Positions 11,605 through 23,305 of a DNA stretch of 64,000 nt are shown piece after piece (positions within the stretch are counted from its first letter, which is position 1; every line of letters starts with the position of its first letter). Location: the NCBI GenBank assembly GCA_050084985.1, contig JBITNC010000001.1, forward strand, positions 109,678,001-109,742,000, in the 5' to 3' direction. The position numbers were made by a program, and so were the translations under genes. Below the pieces are notes generated by a model. It was not told where the DNA came from. It ran no database searches and saw only the letters and a program-made list of their open reading frames with translations. This DNA is from Nageia nagi. Lineage: Eukaryota; Pinophyta.

Positions 11605-12220
11605 AATGGAGCAACATTCTTCATGGAGGGATGTTGGTTAGTATGTGAAGAGGAAAATTAAGCTAGAATGGAAGAGTACAACCATAAAGGGGAAAATTTG
11701 AGTGATAAAGATAAAACACTCACTATGGAGTGTTCTTTGCATGAATAATATTCATATTTGATGGATAGATATTTGGGACCTCACTAATTTGGAGTGGATG
11801 ATGATTGTATTAAAGATGCAATATGGGATTTTAATCCAAGGGAGAATGTAAATGAAAAATAAATAGAAGCTATTAGCTTACTATTAGAGGATCACTCATA
11901 TGGAGCTAAGTACACTTTGTGTTAAGAAGAGATAAAGCATGAAGATGCAATGAATATTGGTGAGCTTCAAGTTTTAAATATCATGGAGAAATAAATTATA
12001 TAATTTGAGGATAACTCATATGGTATGATTACAAAAAAAAATAGTGGTTTTCTTGCAAAGGATATAATATTTGAAGTGAAATTGAGAGCTCTTGAAGAGT
12101 TTATGGCTACCATAAAAGAAAAAGTGCAAAAATTTGGTAAAAAATAAGGTGCATAGGATCCTAATGAAATTGGAGGTGATATGTTTTATACTTTTATTTC
12201 GGAAGTAATAATTATTTGAG
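11605..12220 (+). pseudogene. Unknown coding relic of E, second part
   Basis: The same reading frame as 10390-10947 reopens, with several stops over about 205 codons. Readable parts include EEYNHKGENLSDKDKTL and FLAKDIIFEVKLRALEEFMA. A Lys/Glu-rich helical protein is suggested. No family is recognised. Confidence 0.4.
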
Positions 12221-12905
12221 TAGATTTTTGATATAATGTTTTAAGGTTACTAATGGATATGAAGCATATCTTACAAATATATCACATGAAAACTTGCAAG
12301 TTGCACCTCATCCTTAGAGAGCAAAATTTGCAAGCTTTGAGGTTTGGATTATGAATACCTTCATTTTTGAAATAAAAATATTAATAGTTGAAAATCCTTA
12401 GATGAAGAAGTCATGTGCAGTACTAGTAAGGATTGATAGTTTGTATGAAGAATACTACTTTCTAGATGCATATGTAATAATTCATATCATGGGTATATGT
12501 TGTTTTTTATTTTGTGTATATATATGTGTGAGAGTATTATGGTTTAATCATCTATGTAAAATGATTAACTATTATAAATGCACCACTTGGAAGGTATGGT
12601 ATAAACATGTGAGCAAAGATGAGCAAGAATGGTTGATGAGGATGTTTGATATTATTATAAATATAAATACTAGAATATTTTTATTAATGGGAAGTATCTA
12701 ATGAAAATGAACTAATTTTTTTATTTACAAGAATAAGCAGAGTTGATAGAGGATAGCCCACATACAAAGTGGAAGGAACACCAAAACTAATTTTTGGCAA
12801 TTTTTCAATTTTCTACTTTAAGATTAGAAGAAATGGAAAAGAATAAAAATCAATTAATTATTACAATTTTTTACTTATAAAATCCTAAAATATTTCCTTC
12901 ATCAT
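12221..12905 (+). other. 3' region of E
   Basis: AT-rich. A 99-codon open frame at 12402-12701 has no recognisable content and is rich in Ile, Tyr and Cys, typical of AT-rich chance frames. Confidence 0.4.
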
Positions 12906-12917
12906 AAAGAGGGAGAA
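12906..12917 (+). other. Polypurine tract of E
   Basis: aaagagggagaa directly before the 3' LTR. Confidence 0.75.
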
Positions 12918-13559
12918 TTTTGAAATTTGCACTTGATTGAAGACCTCAAACTTGAAGTTCCAAGACTTTTCCTTAAAACTAGACTAGTTCAAATAGATTA
13001 GTCAAATTTGGGGAGATATAATTTTTTTTGTAGGTATCCAATTGATTTGAATATTTTTTTCATTGGTTAGTTCTCAAATATACCTTTATAATGATTATAT
13101 GCATGCCTAGCTTCTCTATATAATTGACCATCATCTTGGCTATTTTCTAGTAAACTATCCTTATCTTCCTAAAAATGTTTTGATGTTGTGTATTTTGTTT
13201 GGAAATAGTGTAGCATTTGAGAAGATTTTAGAAATTTGACCATATTTTCTTCTTGGATTACACTTCAATAATAATCCCTAAAAATTAAGTGTTTTTAATA
13301 TTTCAAGGTATTTTTGATAATTTCACTTAGTTTTTTCTCTCTCCACTTCATAGTCTTTATGTTAGTAACCTTGGGAAAATGTTTGTAACTCCTTTTAGAT
13401 ATTTTAGATATATTTGATTATAGAATTTTGTAACAATACATAGGATTTATTTGATGGAATTAAAATCCTATGGAATTGATTTCAATATCTCCTTCATTGT
13501 TATATATATTTACTTCAAATCCTCAATATAACATATTGTGCTAGCACCAAATTATCTTA
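12918..13559 (+). repeat. 3' LTR of E
   Basis: Second copy of 9018-9662. Its terminal TG and CA are decayed to TT and TA. Confidence 0.82.
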
Positions 13560-13564
13560 GTAGA
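13560..13564. repeat. TSD of element E, right copy (GTAGA)
   Basis: Exact copy of 9013-9017. Confidence 0.8.
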
Positions 13565-14700
13565 TTGATTGAACCTAATTGACATAGCACCGTTGAACCT
13601 AACTAACATAGCACCTATCGATCAACCTTATAATGGTAAATAACTATTCAATTTGTATTAGATCAAATTTTAGTATTCATTCATATATGTCTATTCCAAT
13701 TACCTCTATCTTAGGATTTTTAGTATTTTTAGCTATATTTAGCTAATTTTTATCACTTGATTAGTAGTTTCAGCTCTGTAACTAGGTGATAGGATCTTAT
13801 CAACATGTTAAAATAAACATTGTAAAGATATTATTTTATTTCATAATTTTTATAAATTATTTTAGGTTTCTTTGGGTACCACTATAAATTCAGTGATCAA
13901 CTAGCTTATCACCCTACTGATTGGTAATACTAGCTAGTCTACATTCTATTGATAAGGATAAGAGCTTGTAAGATAGGCATGGTATGATATGAGAAGTGTG
14001 AAGTGAGATCCCCAAAGCTTGTATCCCTTTGTTATCTTTATTTATCTTATTTTTTATTGTTATTTACATCCTAATACTATATTTTATTTTGTTGCATTAG
14101 TGAAAGAGAAAAGGAAAATATCATCCTTGGGAGAGAGTGTCCTTTTATTAGTATAAATATTATGTCAAGGAATTAGTTGTACCTTTGTATCCATATAGTT
14201 TCACTTCATATTTACCTTATTTCATTGCATTAATCATATATTTGAACCTAGGTTTTTTCTAATATACATAGATTTTATCATCATGGTCCCACTCATACTT
14301 TGAGGTCATGACTAAGGTAAGCTACTTGAATTGAGTGATTAAATGTTCCAAAACCTTAGAGATTGAGCCTCATCCAAAAATGCTTGACTGAACTCATTCT
14401 AGGAAAAATACATAAGTGGTGACAAAAAAACCTAAAATCAATCTCATTAATAATATAATCTTCCCAAATTAAACAAGAATCTACTAAATAAGATAATCAT
14501 CATTTCTATGATATTACCATTGCTATCTTTCATGTAGGCTTACTATCTCAAATGATTATCTTAGGTTATTTATGATAAATAAGTATACTTTTTATTTATT
14601 TTCTAGATCTTATTTTGAACCATTGGGATCATTTTATTTATGTACCATTTCTATAATGAATCTTATAATAATTTGGTTGAGAGTAAAGCACAACTTAGAG
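13565..14700 (+). other. Leader of F, right part
   Basis: Non-coding AT-rich DNA that continues F after the E insertion. A short imperfect duplication of cctaactgacatagcacc type lies at 13570-13615. No RNA gene or promoter can be supported. Confidence 0.4.
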
Positions 14701-16329
14701 CTAGATAAGTAAGATAAGAAGGAAAACAACAACCCCCATCTCAATATGACCATTATTCCAACCCACACACATCCCATTCTTGCCAAGTATTTCCAATTTC
14801 AACCTCACCTTCTAGACATTAACCCACATATCTAAGAAGGATCATAACTATATAGAGACATTTAATTCAGTGTTCATAAAAACCCCTTATTTGGAGAACC
14901 TAGCTCACCACTTCAAAATGTGGTTTATTTCTAAGATGACCTTACTTATTAACAATATTATTTCTTGAGAAATACCTATATCTAACCATATTTTGAATAA
15001 TTCAAAGCTAAACAACACCTTTCACCCTATCATCCAAGAAATATACCTTTATCATCTCATGTTCTAAGCATTGAAACTAAACATTTTGATGTCCCTTCCA
15101 AGGGCATAGAGACACAACCATGGTGGGTTTTGAAAATCCACATCATTCCTTTGGATAATATATAAGGGTGTCACAACCTTTTTAATCTTCCTCCTAATCA
15201 TATATTGCAACTATGGAATCTTCTTATCATAAGCCTCAACCTTCTTATATGACATACACTTCTATTTAACCTCAACCTCAAGAATAATCTCATTCTCCCC
15301 TTACCATATTTAGATAATTAAAACCCAATAGATTATCCTTTTAAGAGGTTTTTGATGGTATGAATCAAACCTGTTTAGTTCTATCATCTACAATTTTTTG
15401 CAAGCTTGCCTATTATTTCAAGAAAATATCAACAATTGCTTTCCATCTTACCCCAAGCTCCATTTGTATCTCAAGTGGATTGGTTGAATCAAGTATCATG
15501 TTCACAAATTTAACCACCCACCCTAAGATCATCTAGTTCCCCTTATCATGTTGATGGAAAAAAATCTCAAATGTTTGAAGAGAGGTATAGGCTTCAAAAA
15601 TCTAACAAATTTTTACAAGTTGTGAATAATCAACCAACATCACAAGAGTAAAGGGAAAATATTGATTCTCAAGTCTTAAGGACTAGAACATGTACTCAAC
15701 CTCCTCAAGTTGTTACAATTTATCAATTTAGATCTTCTTATAAACCTCAATAGCCAAAGATACAATGAAACTTGGGATCATAAAATAATCAAGGTATTAT
15801 CCAATCATAATTTTAACAATCATAAGTACCACCCAATTTTCCTTAACCTAAAGTGCATATAAATATCATTACTTCTCAATTAATTACTTTTTATTCTCAA
15901 ATCACCATGCCAAAATATTCTCAAACTCAAAATCTTAACCCTTATCAAGTACATGTTGGTGCTTAATAAATATTACCTACCCCAACTCAAAGGTACTTTC
16001 AATCATCTCAACAAGTCCAAGATACAACTCTTGGGAAAAATTAATTTCATATCCAAGGGTTTCAAAACATAATGATTGAAGTGATTTAAATTTAACCTTA
16101 TCATTCACTCTAAGTGAATCTTATCCCTAATGAACTAACTTATTGACCTTATGGGAAAACCTGAGAAACTATTTATAATCAAGGTCAAAGTTCTCAAGTA
16201 GTACCATCTCATCAACTTTCCAACACCAATGTTGTAATACTAAGCAAGTTACATGAGATGGAGTAAAGGATTGATGATAAAGGAAATAGCAAGTTATCTT
16301 ATGGATGAATTTGCAATAGACTAATCCAC
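14701..16329 (+). pseudogene. Q/P-rich N-terminal polyprotein region of F
   Basis: Heavily interrupted plus-strand frames rich in Gln, Pro, Ser, Tyr and Asn. One readable piece has NPYQVHVG near 15935. Element A has a similar Q/P-rich stretch at the same place before gag (56140-57330), which supports relatedness. No catalytic domain. Confidence 0.45.
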
Positions 16330-17400
16330 CTATCAATTCCTATTAAGGAATTCCCTTTTATGTTTTAGGTTCCTAAGATGGAAAAATATGTGGGAAAGGA
16401 AAATCCTAGAGAATATTTAAGGAAATTCAAGTACTCATGTTATATCATAGAAAATGATGATCTAATCATGTTAATAATGTTTCCTATGAATCCTATGGGA
16501 CAAGCATTGGATTAATATAATAACCTTCAACAACAAAACATATTCTCTTTTAAGCAATTGGAAAATCAATTTTTAGAACATTTTAGAATCAACATTAGGA
16601 AAAGAGCTTCCATTACCAATTTAAGCAAGCTATCTCAATTTGAATATGAATCTATTTTAGATTATATGTGTAATTAGAGAGCCATAGTTATAGATATGCC
16701 TTACACACTTCCTCAAGAAGAATTAATTAAGCTATTTTATAGGAGTTGCAATAAGCATATTTCTTACCTCCTATAAATTCAAAGAAATCTCACCTTTGAG
16801 GATGGATTGGCTCAAGAAAAGATAATTGAATAAGGTGAAATAAAATTAATGAATAAAGATAACAATTAAACGAATTGCAACAATACTATCTCTTTTAACC
16901 AACCTTAACAAATGCCATAAAATAATTGAATATCTTATGGTTTTAGTAAAGCTCAATCCATATTACAATTAGCACCTCCAAAGACTTGAAATAAAGATCA
17001 AGAAAATGTTAATCAATTAAATAATAAAAGAATAACACAAAGACCACCTAGACAATAAGAATAATAACAAAGAAATTAGACACCATTAGTAGAGCCTATT
17101 GAAGATGTTCTTAAGAATCTATTAGATGATAAGATCATATCACTACCTAAAGTTACAAAAGAGGACACTAATTATGATAGGCCATAATGGTACAAGAAAC
17201 ATTAGTTTTATGACTTCCATAATTAAATAGGATATGAAACTAATAAGTTTCAACATTTGAGGTCAACCATTCAATGCTTAATTGATGATGGACAATTATT
17301 TATAGGAAATCCCATGGCCCAACCCAATAGAGAATTGGGAGTATATCAATACCTTATACCAATTCACAATAATAATGTTAACCAAGTAAGTACCATGGCC
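16330..17400 (+). pseudogene. gag and zinc-knuckle relic of F
   Basis: The plus frame reads KMEKYVGKENPREYLRKFKY, then QNIFSFKQLENQFLEHFRIN and LSKLSQFEYESILDYM, a standard gypsy capsid core (Retrotrans_gag type). A knuckle-like WYKKH.FYDFHN.IGYETNKF lies at about 17190-17255 with cysteines lost. Stops occur every few dozen codons. Confidence 0.75.
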
Positions 17401-17839
17401 TCCATATCAAGACAAGTTACATATGGTGGTTAGCTACCTAGTGAGTTCATTGGCATAATTGATATTAGTACAACCAATGTATTCACATGAAGCAGAAGGG
17501 GAGGTGATAGAGCACCACTACAAAGGTATTCAAGAGTTGAACCATCTAGACCAAAAGTGAATATTCAAGAACAAATACAACCTTCTATACTAATCATTGA
17601 AATCAAGAATTAGTTGGAGCAATAACTATAGTTAACCCCAACAAATTTATCCTTATAGGATCTAATCCAACAATCAAAGGTACATAGAGAAGCATTGAAT
17701 GACATTTTCAAGAAAATTAAGTTATATAGTGATAATCCTGACTCTTTTATTTAGATTTGTACTTTTATTTAATATTGTATTAGTCCATCTATCACATTTC
17801 TAATGGATTAAATATTTCATTACCCTATAATAAAAACTA
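17401..17839 (+). pseudogene. gag-protease spacer of F
   Basis: Ser/Gln-rich interrupted frame after the knuckle; no motif. Confidence 0.4.
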
Positions 17840-18200
17840 AAGACCCTCCTCTTTATATCATATTGAAGATTAATAAAGGATTAGTTAAGAGATTATTGGT
17901 AGATGAGGGTTCAAAAATAGATGTAGTATCAATAGTGGCACTTCAAAACCTTAATATACTTATGTCATATTTAAATGCTCCAACATTTTCCATAATGGTT
18001 TTCAATAATACTCTATGTTCAACTTTGGGAGTAGTGATTTCCATTAAGGTGGGAGTTAAGAACATCCCTACAACTTGTCATATAGTGGAAGGTGAAATGT
18101 AATATAAAATTTTATTAAGTAATCCTTGGATAAGAGAAATGGAATGTATTTCATCCTCATTACATGGATGTATTAAGTATATATAAGAAAAATAAGTGCA
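17840..18200 (+). pseudogene. Aspartic protease relic of F
   Basis: The 79-codon open piece 17863-18102 has LLVDEGSKIDVVS where an active enzyme has (D)SG, followed by ILLSNPWIREMECISSSLHG matching the LGRPW region. The first active-site motif reads DEG, so it is inactive. Very similar order and spacing occur in element A's protease at 54330-54700. Confidence 0.75.
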
Positions 18201-18274
18201 TTGCATACTCGTAAACATAAATCCTTATAATCCTTGCAACTTAATTAATCTTGTTGATTCTCTTTCTATGCCTA

Positions 18275-18279
18275 GTTTT
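18275..18279. repeat. TSD of element G, left copy (gtttt)
   Basis: Matches gcttt at 24931-24935 in four of five bases; the difference is a C/T transition. Confidence 0.65.
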
Positions 18280-18811
18280 TGAAGTTTTAATTACTTTATC
18301 ATAATTTAAAATACTTATATAATCATCATACATTCACCCACCATTTCCAATTGTATTACATAATTAGAAAATTGACATAGATTTGAAAAATAGAGTGGAA
18401 TTCTTACTATGACATTTCATCAAATAGTTTACTTTACAAGTATAAGGTGAAATTTATAAGTTACACCAAATGATTCCATAATGCAACCCAAACACAAGTT
18501 TCAAACTCTTACTTATACATCCCAATGCTAACCAAAAGAAAAAAATAAACAAAATGAACTAAAAAAGATGAGAAATTGAGGAGAAACTACTTGGAAGTTT
18601 GCCCAAACTATCTAAGAACTAACAACCTGAAATGTGGTTATGTCTCAAGCCAAATGTGCTATGTGGGCATATTTCTACAAAACATGAGGATCTTTCCCAA
18701 ACTTGATGTTGATTTGTTTCCAAATATAGTGGGGGTTACATTTTTTTTGTAAACATTTATTTTAAAGTTTTGATCTCAATTTTTGGATCCTAATAAGGTC
18801 TATTTGCAACA
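18280..18811 (-). repeat. 3' LTR of G
   Basis: The minus strand begins TGTTGCAAATAG and ends in AAAACTTCA. It aligns throughout with 23254-24930 apart from the inserted H. Shared parts include caccaaatgattccataat and gagaaactacttgg. Confidence 0.85.
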
Positions 18812-18826
18812 TACTCCCCTTTGATG
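18812..18826 (-). other. Polypurine tract of G
   Basis: The minus strand reads CATCAAAGGGGAGTA directly before the 3' LTR. Confidence 0.75.
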
Positions 18827-18829
18827 GTG

Positions 18830-19400
18830 AAAGTGTTGACAATCAGGTCTCTCAACATCAAAAACTAAGATTTAAAAATGTGTTTTGATATCAAAGCATT
18901 TTGAATGATAATGGTACAATGGATTTTGTGCCAACTTAATGGCACTTTGATTGTCACAAAAAAGAGTAGTATATTATTCTTGCTTCTCACCTATCTCATC
19001 AAGAATGTTTTGAATCCATAAGGCTTGTGTACTACCCAAGTTCAATGTTATATACTTAGCCTCTATAGAAAAATAATATACTATATTTTACTTCTTATAA
19101 CTCCAAGTAATCAAATCTATACCAATTGAGAAGCAATTTCCGCTAGTGGATTTTTGATTGTCAAAATTACATCCCTAATCATTATCACTAAAGCCAACCA
19201 ACTTCACATTATTAGTATAAAAGTAATTAATTCCAAACTCTACTATACCACACACATACCTCAGTATTCTTTTGGTTTCTCTTAAGTGTAAGAAAGAAGG
19301 ATCAGCCATGTAGCTAGAACAAAGTGATAAAACATAGCATATATTTAACCTTGTATTACATAGGAACATTAAAATCCCCATGATGCTCCTATAATCTATT
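18830..19400 (-). pseudogene. Copia RNase H relic of G
   Basis: The piece at 19175-19381 has HLRETKRILRYVCG and LVGFSDND, the typical start of copia RNase H. Later frames read KSTSGNCF and CDNQSAIKLAQNP. Stops interrupt it. Confidence 0.85.
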
Positions 19401-20180
19401 TTATTTATTGTTTTAGCCCCATAATCTAAACATAAATGCTCTTAATGTGCAATTAGAGTAGATATTTGCATTCACTCATGCTAAACTTTTTCAACATCTC
19501 TCTAGCTTACTTGGCTTGGCAAAGAAAAATCTCATCATGTTTTTGATGTACCTCCATGCCCAAGAAGTAGCTCATCAAATCAAGATCATTCATATTAAAT
19601 TTCTTTTTCATCTTAGCTTTAGAATAATCACACAATGAAGAACTACTTTCCATGAACAATAAATCATCTACACACAAGCAAATAAGTATAAGTTCAATAC
19701 CTTACTTATTATAGTACAAAGTGTGCTCACTCTTGCTTCTTTGGAAACAACACTTGAGAAAATAGTCATTGATTCTTATGTACCAAGCTCTTTGAGCTTA
19801 CTTTGGCCCATATAATATATTTTTCAATCTACAAACCTGATCTTTGTTTCCTTGAATCTCAAAACCTTGAGGTTGTGCCACATACATTTCTTCTTTAAGA
19901 TAGCCATTAAGGAATGCACTCTTCACATCCATATGATTCACATTCTAATGCTTGTGGGCAGCCAATGAAAGCACCATATGAATTGTCTCTTGCCTTACAA
20001 TAGGAGCAAAAGTCTCCTCATAGCATATGCCATACTTTTGTGTGAACCCTTTTACAACCAATTGTGCTTTGTACCTTTCAATAGGATAATCACTATTCCT
20101 CTTGATCTTGTAGATCCATTTACATCTAATGCATTTCCTATTTTGGGGAAGCTCACATAACTCCCATTTTCATATTCTAA
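19401..20180 (-). pseudogene. Copia reverse transcriptase relic of G
   Basis: Frames read MDVKSAFLNGYLKEEMYVAQ and LCVDDLLFMES, the copia RT motifs; the catalytic VDD pair survives (near 19665). LYGPK.AQRAWY lies between them. Stops such as in GPK.A kill the frame. Confidence 0.85.
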
Positions 20181-20499
20181 TAATGGATTAAATCTCTTCA
20201 TTTATAACCTCCATCAACACTTTGTTAGAACATGCTTGTTCAAAATAATAAGGCTCATAATCATCAAATTTAGTAACTTTAGAAGAACTAGAAACATGAG
20301 CATTAGACGTAGAAGCTAATAAATCATAATTTACCATATCACCTTTAGGCTCACCATTGTCTTCATTTCCTAACATTTACAAATTTTCCAATCTTTGCAA
20401 TGTAGCATCTAGCTCCTTGTTAACTCCTTATCAACCTTATTGAAAACTTTTAGTCCAACATTTGAGAAGAGAGATGATCTTTTAACACTCTTTTACCTT
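20181..20499 (-). pseudogene. Integrase-RT linker of G
   Basis: Contains an open piece (20188-20376) rich in Asp, Glu, Asn and Ser, as expected for the disordered linker before copia RT. Confidence 0.55.
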
Positions 20500-21480
20500 T
20501 TATTGACTAATTTACACTTGCACTTGGTGATTAAGTTGAAGAAGAACCACATTATGGACTTGAATATGCACTTGAAGATCCCATTTGTGAAGAGGGTTCA
20601 AATCTAGGCTGAACTTGATTATGCAAAACATAGCTAGGCTGAACACTTTCTTGTTCATTTGAATCATTTTCTTCAAACATACCATCATCAACAAGAACTT
20701 TTGACATTTTTGAGAATTCCAACTTCCCCCTTCATAAAAAATGGCATCTCTAGACACCACAAATTTATGTGAAATTGGATTAAAAAATCTATAATCTTTG
20801 AAGTATTCACTATAACTAATAAAAATATACTTCTCACTCTTAAAATAAAGCTTTTTTCTATGCTTGTTATTGACATTAACATAAGCAACATAACCAAAAA
20901 TTTTAAAATGTTTCACACTTGGATTCTTTACAAGCCAACTCTCATAAGGAGTAATATTGTCAAAACTCCTTGTATGACTCTTATTTAAAATATAAATAAC
21001 ATTCTGGATAGCTGCAACCTAATAAAAATTACTCAAACCTTTTGTGTGCATCATACACCTTGCCATCTCTACCAAAGTATGCTTCTTTCTTTCATACACT
21101 CTATTTTGTTAGCGTGTGTATGGTGAAGTCAATTTCCTCTTAATACCAGAATCTCTACAAAACTTCAAGAAATCATTAGAGCAAAACTCACCACCATGAT
21201 TAGTTCTTAAACACTTAATTGTATGCCTAGTTTGATTCTCAACACTAGCTTTAAACATCTTGAAGCACTCAAATGTCTCATATTTGTGTTTAAGAAATAA
21301 TATCCATCAATATCTATAAAAATCATCAATAAAGGTGAGAAAATAAGAAGCTTTACCCATACTTTATGTTTGCATTTGCCCATAAAGATCACTATGCACC
21401 AATTGTATAAGATATTGGGCCCTCCATGCTTCATTCTTTAGAAAATACCCCCTTCCATGCTTTCTAAGAGCACACACTTT
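20500..21480 (-). pseudogene. Copia integrase relic of G
   Basis: The core has HSDLYGQMQT, FIDDFYRY and LRTNHGGEFCSNDF with catalytic D and E positions still readable. The copia-specific C-terminal part reads FKIFGYVAYVNV and KSEKYIFISYSEYFKDYRFF (20730-20915). Frameshifts divide it between overlapping frames. Confidence 0.85.
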
Positions 21481-21490
21481 ATTACTATCA

Positions 21491-21690
21491 TGGACCTTTG
21501 GCAAACCATAAACAAGTGGATACAAAAGTTTGAATCTTTGAAAATTCACATGGAAAAACCTCAAATGCCATAAATTAGCACTATCTTGAACCTTTGCCAA
21601 ACCAAAAACAAGTGGATACAAAAGTTTGAAACTCTAAAAATTCACATGGACAAACCTCAAATGCCATAAATTAGCACTATCATCAATGCT
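21491..21690 (-). repeat. 96-bp in-frame tandem duplication in G's pre-integrase segment
   Basis: tacaaaagtttgaa starts at 21521 and 21617, period 96 bp, and the copies extend over roughly 95 bp each. Translated on the minus strand, both give a 32-residue unit: DSANLWHLRF.HVNFQ.FKL, then LLYPLV.GL.KV. This is the GAG_pre-integrase motif (LWH...H). Because 96 is a multiple of 3 the frame was kept. Confidence 0.85.
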
Positions 21691-22120
21691 CACACAAGTA
21701 AAACCTCCTCTTTAGTCCATAAACTTGATAGGAAAAAGCTTATTTTTATTCATTTTTATAGTCATGACTAGCCTTCCACCTCTATTCTTATAATATATCT
21801 TGCACATTATATCTTCAAAAACTAATTTATAATTATTTTCTAGCATTTTTCCAACACTTAAAAGAGATTATTTCACATTAAGAAAAAAATAAATACTTTT
21901 TACCTTCATAGTACCTTTCTTAGTTAGAACCAACATGTCCCCATTTGCAATCACCTCCAAAATTTTTTCATCCCCAAGTTTGATGCTAAAACTAAAATAA
22001 TGATCATGAGATGATAGAAGCTCCTTCTTTTCAGTCATGTGGTGTGAACAAACACTATCAAGAACCCAAGTTTCATCCTCTTCTTCTTGTAAAATAAGTT
22101 CTTTGAATCCATGATTCTCC
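21691..22120 (-). pseudogene. Copia protease relic of G
   Basis: WVLDSVCSHHMT at about 22045-22075 corresponds to the copia protease start (WxxDSGCSxHM) with Gly changed to Val. It continues with ANGDMLVLTKKGTMKV and SLLSVGKML, the usual following segments. Confidence 0.8.
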
Positions 22121-23128
22121 TATTGGATAATAGAAAGAAATAATACATATTCTTTATAGGTATCTTCTTTTCCATAATATTCATAGAAATCTTCTTCCCC
22201 ATGATTTTCTTATCTAATATTTTGTGAGACTTGTTTTAGCCTACACTCTCTCTCAAAATGGCAAATTTTTTTACAATGATAGCATTACACATTCCTCTTG
22301 TCTCTTCCTCTACCTTTTGTACTGTATCTCTCTCTAGTAATTTCACTTACACTATTTTCTTGATCACCATATAAAATTTGATCTCTTCCTCTTTCTCTTC
22401 CAGAAGAGTCCCCTTCTTCCTCCTCTTTCATTCTGACCTCTACCTTGACCTCTTCCACAAAGATTATAATTCTCTCTAGTTTAAAATTTTTGTTCTTCAC
22501 TTGTAGCAACATTAGACCTTCTTAAAAATCTCTCTTCTTGAGCTGTGAGAGATACAACCAATTGATCAAACTCCATAGTGGAAAAATCTTTGGTTTCTTC
22601 AATTACAAGAGCCATATTATTCCATTTTGTTAATAAAGTATTCAATACTCTTTTAATTATCAAGGCTTTGTTCAAATCATCACCAAGGATAGCCATTTTA
22701 TTCACTATGGATTTCACCCTTACATAATAATCACCCACACTCTCATTTTCATACTATGTGAGATTATCAAAATCTCTTTTAAGGGTTTAAAGCTTCACCT
22801 CCTTCACTTTGAGACTTCCTTGGTATCCTTCTTTCAAGGCTTTCCATGCATCAATAGTATTTATATGAGGTGAAATTCTTAGAAAAATGCTTCTATCAAA
22901 ATTAGTCTAGATATGTGACAAAGGCAAAAAATTCTTCTTCTTATTCTCTTCAATTTCCTTATTTGTATCTTCACTCAAGATACTCTAATCATTTGGCTCT
23001 TTGTATCCATCTTCAATAATGTCTCACATGTATTTACCTTCTAAGAGAGTCATCATTTGGATACTCCAATATTCATAATTTGATCCATCAAATTTTAGGA
23101 TTGGTATAAAGTTTGAGTTGTTTTCCAT
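22121..23128 (-). pseudogene. Copia gag relic of G
   Basis: The minus-strand ATG at 23126-23128 starts MENNSNFIPILKFDGSNYEY, the classic copia gag start. WKALKEGYQG, GDYYVRVKSIVNKM and a C-x2-C-x4-H-x4-C knuckle (CYHCKKICHFEREC, about 22250-22295) follow. Cys replaces the usual Gly before His in the knuckle. An Arg/Lys/Gly-rich stretch lies at 22285-22512. Several stops. Confidence 0.85.
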
Positions 23129-23239
23129 GATAGCAGATCTTCAACACAACTTGGATCTAAAAAAGAAATTCTTTCCAAACCTTTTTAAAAAAATACTCAT
23201 AATTTTTAAATCCAAAAAAACTCAATCTAGATCTACTTT

Positions 23240-23251
23240 ATATGATACCAA
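23240..23251 (-). other. Primer-binding site of G (initiator tRNA-Met type)
   Basis: The minus strand reads TTGGTATCATAT a few bases after the 5' LTR; TGGTATCA is the start of the standard initiator-Met site. Confidence 0.75.
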
Positions 23252-23300
23252 AATGAAGTTTTAATCACTTTATCATAATATAAAAGACTTAGAGAATAAT

Positions 23301-23305
23301 CATAC
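23301..23305. repeat. TSD of H, left copy (CATAC)
   Basis: Exact match to 24445-24449. G's other LTR has a single CATAC here, which shows the pre-insertion state. Confidence 0.85.

Larger units (their letters stand above)
9018..13559 (+). mobile_element. Element E: non-autonomous LTR retrotransposon
   Basis: Two LTRs of 645 and 642 bp flank a 3.26-kb interior with a decayed initiator-Met-like primer site, a clear polypurine tract and an exact GTAGA target duplication. The interior shows no RT, integrase, RNase H or protease motif on either strand, only two decayed open stretches in one frame. It must have moved with enzymes from another element. The primer site suggests copia-like ancestry, but this is not proven. 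Confidence 0.8.

Noticed and set aside
22285-22512. 75-codon minus frame rich in Arg/Glu/Gly as a separate gene
   Set aside because: It lies inside copia gag of G beside the knuckle and is part of that relic.
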